DNA from: Streptomyces chattanoogensis
Lineage (GTDB): Bacteria > Actinomycetota > Actinomycetes > Streptomycetales > Streptomycetaceae
Assembly: GCF_001294335.1 (NCBI RefSeq)
Contig: NZ_LGKG01000152.1
Span: 1 to 64,000, forward strand
Direction: 5' to 3'
Length of the DNA stretch: 64,000 nucleotides
Shown here: positions 59,612 through 64,000 of the stretch, piece after piece
Layout: the number at the start of each line of letters is the position of its first letter
How positions within the stretch are numbered: position 1 is the first letter of the stretch
Notes under the pieces: generated by a model
Told to the model about the DNA's origin: nothing
The model's input: only the letters and a program-made list of their open reading frames with translations
Databases searched by the model: none
Made by a program: the position numbers and the translations under genes

Positions 59612-61033
59612 TCACCCCGTTGCCAGGTCCGGGCGGCGCCTGCCATGCCGGGTGGCGCTCTCGTAGGCATGACCGGCCCGGAGGACGGCGAGATCGGCGC
59701 GCGGCGGGCCGATCAGCTGGAGCCCGATGGGCAGGCCGCCGGGCGTGAACCCCGCGGGTACCGAGAGCGCGGGCACTCCCAGGAGGGAGATGAGGTAGGC
59801 GGAGCGCATCCAGTCCAGATAGCTCTCGGTGGGTCGGCCCGCGACCGACCTCGGGTACTCCCATTCCGCGTCGAAGGGGGCCACCTGGCTGACCGGGGCG
59901 AGGAGCAGGTCGTAACGGGAGAAGAAGTCCACCGTGCCGAGATGCAGCCGGCTGCGCGCCACGGTGGCTCTGTTGAGGTCGTCCGTGGTCAGGTCCCGGC
60001 CCTGTTCGATGTTCCGGACGAGGCTGGGTTTGAGGGACTGCCGGGCGGAACCGAGCAGATCGCCGAAGGCCAGGTCGAAGCTGTGGGCCCGCAGCGTACG
60101 GAAGGCTTCGTCGGCGCCCGTGAGGTCGGGGCAGGCGAGGTCCAGGTGGCAGCCGAGTGCGGTGAAGACCGGCAACTGGGTTTCGAGAACGGCGAGTACA
60201 TCGGCGTCGGCGGGGGCGTGTCCCCCCAGGTCGGGTGCCCAGGCGAGGCGCAGCCCGCGCAGCTCGCGGTCGAGCGGTACACGGAAGGCCGCGCCGGGCG
60301 TTTCCAGACTGAGGGGGCAGCGCGGATCGGGACCGGCCATCGCCGACAGCAGAAACGCGGTGTCCGCGACGGTCCGGCCCATCGGGCCCGGGACCGACAG
60401 CGTGTCCCACAGGTTGACGGCGGGGTAGGAGGGGACGCGTCCCGGCGTGGGGCGGAACCCGACCACATTGCAGAAGGACGCGGGGTTGCGCAGCGAACCG
60501 CCCATGTCGCTGCCGTCGGCCAGGGGCTGCAGCCCGGCCGCGAGCGCCGCGGCGGCGCCTCCGCTGCTGCCGCCCGCCGAGCGAGTGGTGTCGTACGGAT
60601 TGCGGGTGGTGCCGAAGACGGGGTTGAAGGTGTGCGAACCGACGGCGAACTCGGGCACGTTGGTCTTGCCGAGGCGGATCGCTCCGGCCCGCTGCAGCCG
60701 GTCGACCAGCAGGTCGTCCTCGTCGGGGACATGGTCGGCGAAGAGCGGTGAACCGTGCGTCGTGCGCATGCCACGGGTGAGACGGGTGTCCTTGAACGCG
60801 ATCGGCAGACCGTGCAGAGGTGGGACGTCGGACCTGCGGGAAAGGCGCTCGTCGGCGCGGGCGGCCTCGGCCAGCGCGCCCTCGGGGTCGAGGGTAACGA
60901 TGGCGTTGACGGCCAGGTTGACCTGCTCGATCCGGTCCAGATGGGCCTGTACGAGCTCCCGTGCGGAGAGCTCGCGGCGGCGCAGCCGGGCCGCGAGGTC
61001 GGTGGCGTCCAGGTAGCAGAGCGCGTCGGTCAT
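59612..61033 (-). CDS. Amidase (amidase-signature family)
   Basis: The 473-residue protein has the amidase signature with the Ser-cisSer-Lys triad: PIAFKDTRL (Lys), RSAGGSSGGAAAALAAGLQPLADGSDMGGSLRNPASF (the cis-Ser in DMGGS and the nucleophile Ser of SLR). The family includes GatA and AtzE. The length and lack of GatA-specific neighbours (no gatB or gatC here) favour a free-standing amide hydrolase. The substrate is unknown. ATG 61033 is used. It ends 27 bases before the YCII gene on the same strand. It is divergent from endonuclease V, with a GGGACGT repeat tract between. Confidence 0.88.
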   Translation of the reverse strand: MTDALCYLDATDLAARLRRRELSARELVQAHLDRIEQVNLAVNAIVTLDPEGALAEAARADERLSRRSDVPPLHGLPIAFKDTRLTRGMRTTHGSPLFADHVPDEDDLLVDRLQRAGAIRLGKTNVPEFAVGSHTFNPVFGTTRNPYDTTRSAGGSSGGAAAALAAGLQPLADGSDMGGSLRNPASFCNVVGFRPTPGRVPSYPAVNLWDTLSVPGPMGRTVADTAFLLSAMAGPDPRCPLSLETPGAAFRVPLDRELRGLRLAWAPDLGGHAPADADVLAVLETQLPVFTALGCHLDLACPDLTGADEAFRTLRAHSFDLAFGDLLGSARQSLKPSLVRNIEQGRDLTTDDLNRATVARSRLHLGTVDFFSRYDLLLAPVSQVAPFDAEWEYPRSVAGRPTESYLDWMRSAYLISLLGVPALSVPAGFTPGGLPIGLQLIGPPRADLAVLRAGHAYESATRHGRRRPDLATG

Positions 61034-61120
61034 GACGGTCCTCAGGGGGGAGGGGCGGCGGGAACTCGGGGTGCCGGGTGGGGGATTCCTCGGCGGATCG
61101 GTGCGAGGGAGGCGGGATGT

Positions 61121-61188
61121 GGGACCTGGACCTGGGGTGTGGGACGTGGTCCTGGGTTGCGGGACGTGGGACGTGGGACGTGGGACGA
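61121..61188. repeat. GGGACGT tandem repeat before endonuclease V
   Basis: GGGACGT occurs at 61141 and three times in tandem at 61161-61181, followed by GGGACGA. Looser GGGACCT copies precede it. The reverse complement (ACGTCCC three times) lies at 63372-63392, after the next two genes, in inverted orientation. Confidence 0.8.
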
Positions 61189-61254
61189 GGTGGGGTGAGG
61201 GAAGGGGCGGCGGCCGGATACATCGATCACCGGTTCGGTAGCGTGACAGTCACC

Positions 61255-61977
61255 ATGGACCTTCCCGGAACCCTCTCGTGCGACGACGAACTGCGGCACT
61301 GGCCGACGGACGAAGCCCAGGCGCGCGCCGTCCAGGACCGGCTGCGGCCCTATGTGCGGCTCGATGAACCTGGCCCGCAACCGGGGTTCGCGGGCACGGT
61401 GGTCGGAGTGGATGTCGCCTACGACGACGAGCGGGATGTGGTCGCCGCAGCGGCGGTGGCCCTCGACGCCCGCACCCTCGCCGTCGTCGACGAGGCCACC
61501 GCCGTCGGACGGGTCTCCTTCCCGTACATCCCCGGGCTGCTCGCCTTCCGCGAGATCCCCACGGTGCTCGAGGCCCTCACCCGCCTCACCCATACCCCGG
61601 ACCTCGTCGTCTGCGACGGCTACGGGCAGGCGCACCCGCGGCGTTTCGGCCTGGCCAGCCACCTTGGCGTGCTGACCGGCCTGCCGACCATCGGGGTCGC
61701 CAAGAACCCCTTCACCTTCCGGTACGAACCGCCCGGCCCCGAGCGTGGCGCGACCTCCCCGCTGCTGGACCGGGACGCGCCCGGTGACGACGGCGAGGAG
61801 GTGGGGCGTGCGCTGCGTACCCAGAAGGGCGTCAAGCCGGTCTTCGTCTCCGTGGGGCACCGCGTCGATCTCGAGCGGGCGTGTGCGCACACGCTGCATC
61901 TGGCGGCCGCATATCGCCTGCCGGAGACGACACGGGCCGCCGATTCCCTCTGCCGGCGGGCGCTGGCGAGCGCCTGA
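61255..61977 (+). CDS. nfi: Endonuclease V
   Basis: The 240-residue protein has the endonuclease V signatures: VVGVDVAYDDERDVVAAAAVAL, with the first catalytic Asp in GVDVAY; FPYIPGLLAFREIPTVLEAL; VVCDGYGQAHPRRFGLASHLGVLTGLPTIGVAKNPF; and VFVSVGHRVDLERA. It cuts DNA next to deaminated bases such as inosine. ATG 61255 is chosen; GTG 61243 is an alternative. It is divergent from the amidase, across the GGGACGT repeat, and converges with the saccharopine-dehydrogenase-like gene. A hairpin between the stops ends both. Confidence 0.92.
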   Translation: MDLPGTLSCDDELRHWPTDEAQARAVQDRLRPYVRLDEPGPQPGFAGTVVGVDVAYDDERDVVAAAAVALDARTLAVVDEATAVGRVSFPYIPGLLAFREIPTVLEALTRLTHTPDLVVCDGYGQAHPRRFGLASHLGVLTGLPTIGVAKNPFTFRYEPPGPERGATSPLLDRDAPGDDGEEVGRALRTQKGVKPVFVSVGHRVDLERACAHTLHLAAAYRLPETTRAADSLCRRALASA

Positions 61978-62000
61978 ACCCGTGGCCACAGGCGCGGGCG

Positions 62001-62018
62001 CGGACGGCGGCCCGTCCG
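62001..62018. terminator. Hairpin between endonuclease V and the saccharopine-dehydrogenase-like gene
   Basis: CGGACGG, loop CGGC, CCGTCCG: seven pairs. It lies between the convergent stop codons, four bases before the minus-strand stop. Confidence 0.65.
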
Positions 62019-62021
62019 GCC

Positions 62022-63209
62022 CTAGCCCCGGACCACCCGGAAGGTGATGCCCGCCTTCTGGAGACGGGCTGTCAGCGCGTCCCCCATGGCGACCGCCGAC
62101 GTCACCTGGCCGGCGGTCGCCGGAAGGTCGTCGAAGGCCAGGCTGAGCGCCGACTCGGCGAGCATCTTCGCCGTCTCGTCGTAACCCGGGTCTCCGCCCG
62201 ATACCTCGGTGACCACCTGTTTCCCGCCGCCCGACGCCACGAAGCGCACCGCGAACCAGCTCCTGGCGCGCCGCTCCCGGCTCGGCCCCTCACCCGGTTC
62301 CACGCGGCCCGCCAACCAGCGTCGCGCGGGCGGCACCTGGGCGAGCACGGCCAGCGCGCCCGCCCCCAGCGCCCCGCCCACGGCGATCGGCAGATGCCGC
62401 ACCCCGGCGTAGTGGCGGTAGCGGAAGTCGGGCCCGTAGCGGTCGAGAGCGGCCGCCGAGCGGGCGATGACCTGCGGGTCCACGGTCGGCAGCGGTACGC
62501 CCCAGACATGCGTCTCGGCACTCTTGACGGGCGGGCCGAGGGGCGCCCGGACCGTACGGCCGACGGGGCGCGGCTCCGCCACCCGGCGCCGGCGGGCGGC
62601 CTGCGCCATGGCCAGCGGGCGCGAGACGGCCGTCAGCGCGGAGGCCACTGTGCCGCCGGAGACGGTGGCGTTGCTGCGGACGAATCCGTCGATGCGCAGC
62701 GGTACGCCTTCGGGGAGCAGGCCGACGGTGTAGAGCACCCCCAGGTCGTGCGGAATGCAGTCGAAACCGCAGGAGTGGACCAGGCGGGCGCCGGACGCAC
62801 GGGCCGTCTCGTGGTGGCGCAGATACATCCGGTCGATGAACTCGGCCTCGCCGGTCAGATCGAGGTAGTCCGTGCCGGCCGCGGCACAGGCGGCGACCAG
62901 CGGCTCGCCGTGCCGCAGATACGGGCCGACGGTCGAGGCGAGCACGCGGGTGCCGGCGGCGAGTGCGCGCAGCGAGTCCGGGTCGCCGCTGTCGGCGTGC
63001 AGCAGCGGGAGCCGGGCGCAGGCCGGGTCGATGGCGGCCAGGCGGTCGCGCAGCCGCTCCAGTTTGGCGGTGTTGCGGCCGGCCAGCGCCCAGCGGCAGT
63101 CCTCGGGGGCGTGCCGGGCCAGGTATTCGGCGGTGAGCGCCCCGGCGAACCCGGTGGCGCCGTAGAGGACGAGGTCATGGGCCCGTCCGGAGGTGTCCTG
63201 CCGTCGCAT
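62022..63209 (-). CDS. Saccharopine dehydrogenase family protein / trans-acting enoyl reductase-like
   Basis: The 395-residue protein has an N-terminal NAD(P)-binding Rossmann fold (DLVLYGATGFAGALTAEYLARHAP, then WALAGRNTAKLERLRDRLA), VLASTVGPYLRHGEPLVAACAAAGTDYLDLTGEAEFIDRM, and VHSCGFDCIPHDLGVL. This is the saccharopine-dehydrogenase-like family that includes mycobacterial trans-acting enoyl reductase Rv2953. It is not a lysine-pathway enzyme by this sequence. It probably reduces a lipid or polyketide-type substrate. A single hydrophobic helix near residue 270-290 suggests membrane association. It converges with endonuclease V. Confidence 0.87.
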   Translation of the reverse strand: MRRQDTSGRAHDLVLYGATGFAGALTAEYLARHAPEDCRWALAGRNTAKLERLRDRLAAIDPACARLPLLHADSGDPDSLRALAAGTRVLASTVGPYLRHGEPLVAACAAAGTDYLDLTGEAEFIDRMYLRHHETARASGARLVHSCGFDCIPHDLGVLYTVGLLPEGVPLRIDGFVRSNATVSGGTVASALTAVSRPLAMAQAARRRRVAEPRPVGRTVRAPLGPPVKSAETHVWGVPLPTVDPQVIARSAAALDRYGPDFRYRHYAGVRHLPIAVGGALGAGALAVLAQVPPARRWLAGRVEPGEGPSRERRARSWFAVRFVASGGGKQVVTEVSGGDPGYDETAKMLAESALSLAFDDLPATAGQVTSAVAMGDALTARLQKAGITFRVVRG

Positions 63210-63371
63210 CGCGCATCCTCTCGACCTGAGGTCCGGACCCTAGGCACATCGCCGACATCCCGTCAATGACGGTCCCCGGCCATGTCGTTGGTGATCCGAA
63301 CGGGCGGTTCGCCTCGTGGCGCGCGGTCTTGACACGGCGTAGGAGCGAGGTCAGATTCAGCATGACATAGG

Positions 63372-63392
63372 ACGTCCCACGTCCCACGTCCC
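63372..63392. repeat. ACGTCCC tandem repeat, inverted copy of the GGGACGT tract
   Basis: Three exact ACGTCCC heptamers. They are the reverse complement of the tract at 61161, so the two tracts flank endonuclease V and the reductase gene as inverted repeats. Confidence 0.75.
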
Positions 63393-63441
63393 GACTGCAG
63401 GACAACCGGCGGGGCAACCGCCCGTCACCCTCCCCGCACCC

Positions 63442-63461
63442 GGACCGGACCGGACCGGACC
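63442..63461. repeat. GGACC tandem repeat
   Basis: GGACC is repeated four times in the 274-base gap before the pseudogene. No gene is seen there. Confidence 0.8.
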
Positions 63462-63483
63462 GTACGGCAGAAAGCCGGACGCG

Positions 63484-64000
63484 ATGCCCCCTTCCACGCC
63501 CCTCCCCGCACCGCTCAGCGGGGTCACGCACCGAGCATCTGGTGGACGCCGGGGCGGACGGCCTCTTCGTGCTCGGTGCCACCGGGGAGGCCGCCCACTT
63601 GTCGGACGTCCGACGTCGGACCGTCAACGAGACGGTCGTCGAGACCACGCGCGGCCGGCTGCCCCCGCCGACACGGTGCTTGCGACCGTGGCCGAGCTCT
63701 CCGTGGACGGGGCCCTGCCGGCCGGTGCGCATGGTGTCGTACCGGGGCCGGGGACGCCGATCCGGCCGGCTCTGTGCGGCTCTGCGCGCACGTCAGGGCC
63801 GGCCGGCGGAGTGCGGAGGCCGCCGCACGGGACTGCCCGGCCGCCCTGTCCGCCGCCACGGGCGTCGGGGACGAAGCGGACAGGGGGCGTAGCGCGTCCA
63901 CCATCGGTGCCTTCGAGGCGGCGCTGTATCTGCCCGGCGTCATCGGCAGCCCGGCCGCCGCGGCCCCGCAGCTGCCGCTGGACGACGCGGCCAACCGAAC
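63484..64000 (+). pseudogene. Decayed dihydrodipicolinate-synthase/N-acetylneuraminate-lyase gene (right end open)
   Basis: Three pieces of one DapA/NanA-family protein lie in three reading frames. The piece at 63484 reads MPPSTPLPAPLSG in frame 1. From 63533 frame 2 gives EHLVDAGADGLFVLGATGEAAHLSD, which is the schiff-base-family signature. Frame 3 at 63900 gives TIGAFEAALYLPGVIGSPAAAAPQLPLDD, which matches the C-terminal end of the family. The middle is lost or unreadable and the whole is far shorter than the usual 300 residues. So it is a frameshifted, deleted copy and not functional. Confidence 0.7.

Noticed and set aside
1..64000. Mobile elements, tRNA genes or integrase attachment sites
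   Set aside because: No transposase, integrase, recombinase, tRNA cloverleaf or flanking direct repeat of the kind was found; the repeats seen are short and local.

Overview
The window is very GC-rich actinobacterial DNA with strong third-position GC bias and many GTG starts. It carries SsgA-like sporulation proteins, a WhiJ-type XRE/DUF397/ATPase trio and a DUF574 methyltransferase. Together these point firmly to a Streptomyces (or close relative) chromosome. No rRNA, tRNA, CRISPR array, insertion sequence or phage module was seen.

1-8.9 kb: the end of an APC-type transporter, a short probable gene remnant, a broken kdpD 3' fragment on the minus strand, a universal stress protein and an intact kdpD with no kdpE or kdpFABC beside it. 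A repeated motif CGTnAGGGAnGCGTCAA stands before both the stress gene and kdpD. Then come a metallo-beta-lactamase-fold hydrolase, a divergent AraC regulator, a LigD-type polymerase and a SoxR C-terminal fragment. 8.9-17 kb: a minimal class I lanthipeptide locus, with a full-length LanB dehydratase and a 55-residue precursor separated by a strong hairpin. Upstream on the same strand is an overlapping four-gene operon: hydrolase, acyltransferase, sensor kinase, response regulator. No LanC, transporter or protease is present.

17-31 kb: a choline-to-glycine-betaine operon (betB, APC permease, GMC oxidoreductase), a DUF6314 protein, a methyltransferase, an alkylation-repair run (Ada-AlkA fusion, Ogt, 2OG-Fe(II) oxygenase, an unknown protein), and the developmental-type cluster DUF574/XRE/DUF397/ATP-binding. 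30-42 kb: methylmalonyl-CoA mutase (mutA-mutB-meaB) with translational coupling, a DUF4185 protein, DUF1992, a response regulator/kinase/lipoprotein operon, a polysaccharide deacetylase and the first SsgA-like protein.

42-54 kb: a LuxR protein fused to a degenerate kinase domain, a quinone oxidoreductase, two PH-domain membrane proteins, TetR plus a barstar-like protein, the second SsgA-like protein, a secreted BNR-type protein, MarR, and a FUSC exporter divergent from a TetR regulator. 54-64 kb: an amino-sugar or tagatose-type module (AgaR-like repressor, class II aldolase, SIS isomerase, divergent sugar porter), YCII protein, amidase, endonuclease V, saccharopine-dehydrogenase-like enzyme, and a frameshifted dihydrodipicolinate-synthase pseudogene at the right edge.

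The most promising candidate for an undescribed system is the LanA/LanB pair at 8.9-12.5 kb: a tiny, two-ring-capable precursor with only a dehydratase next to it. All assignments come from reading motifs and context; no database search was possible.
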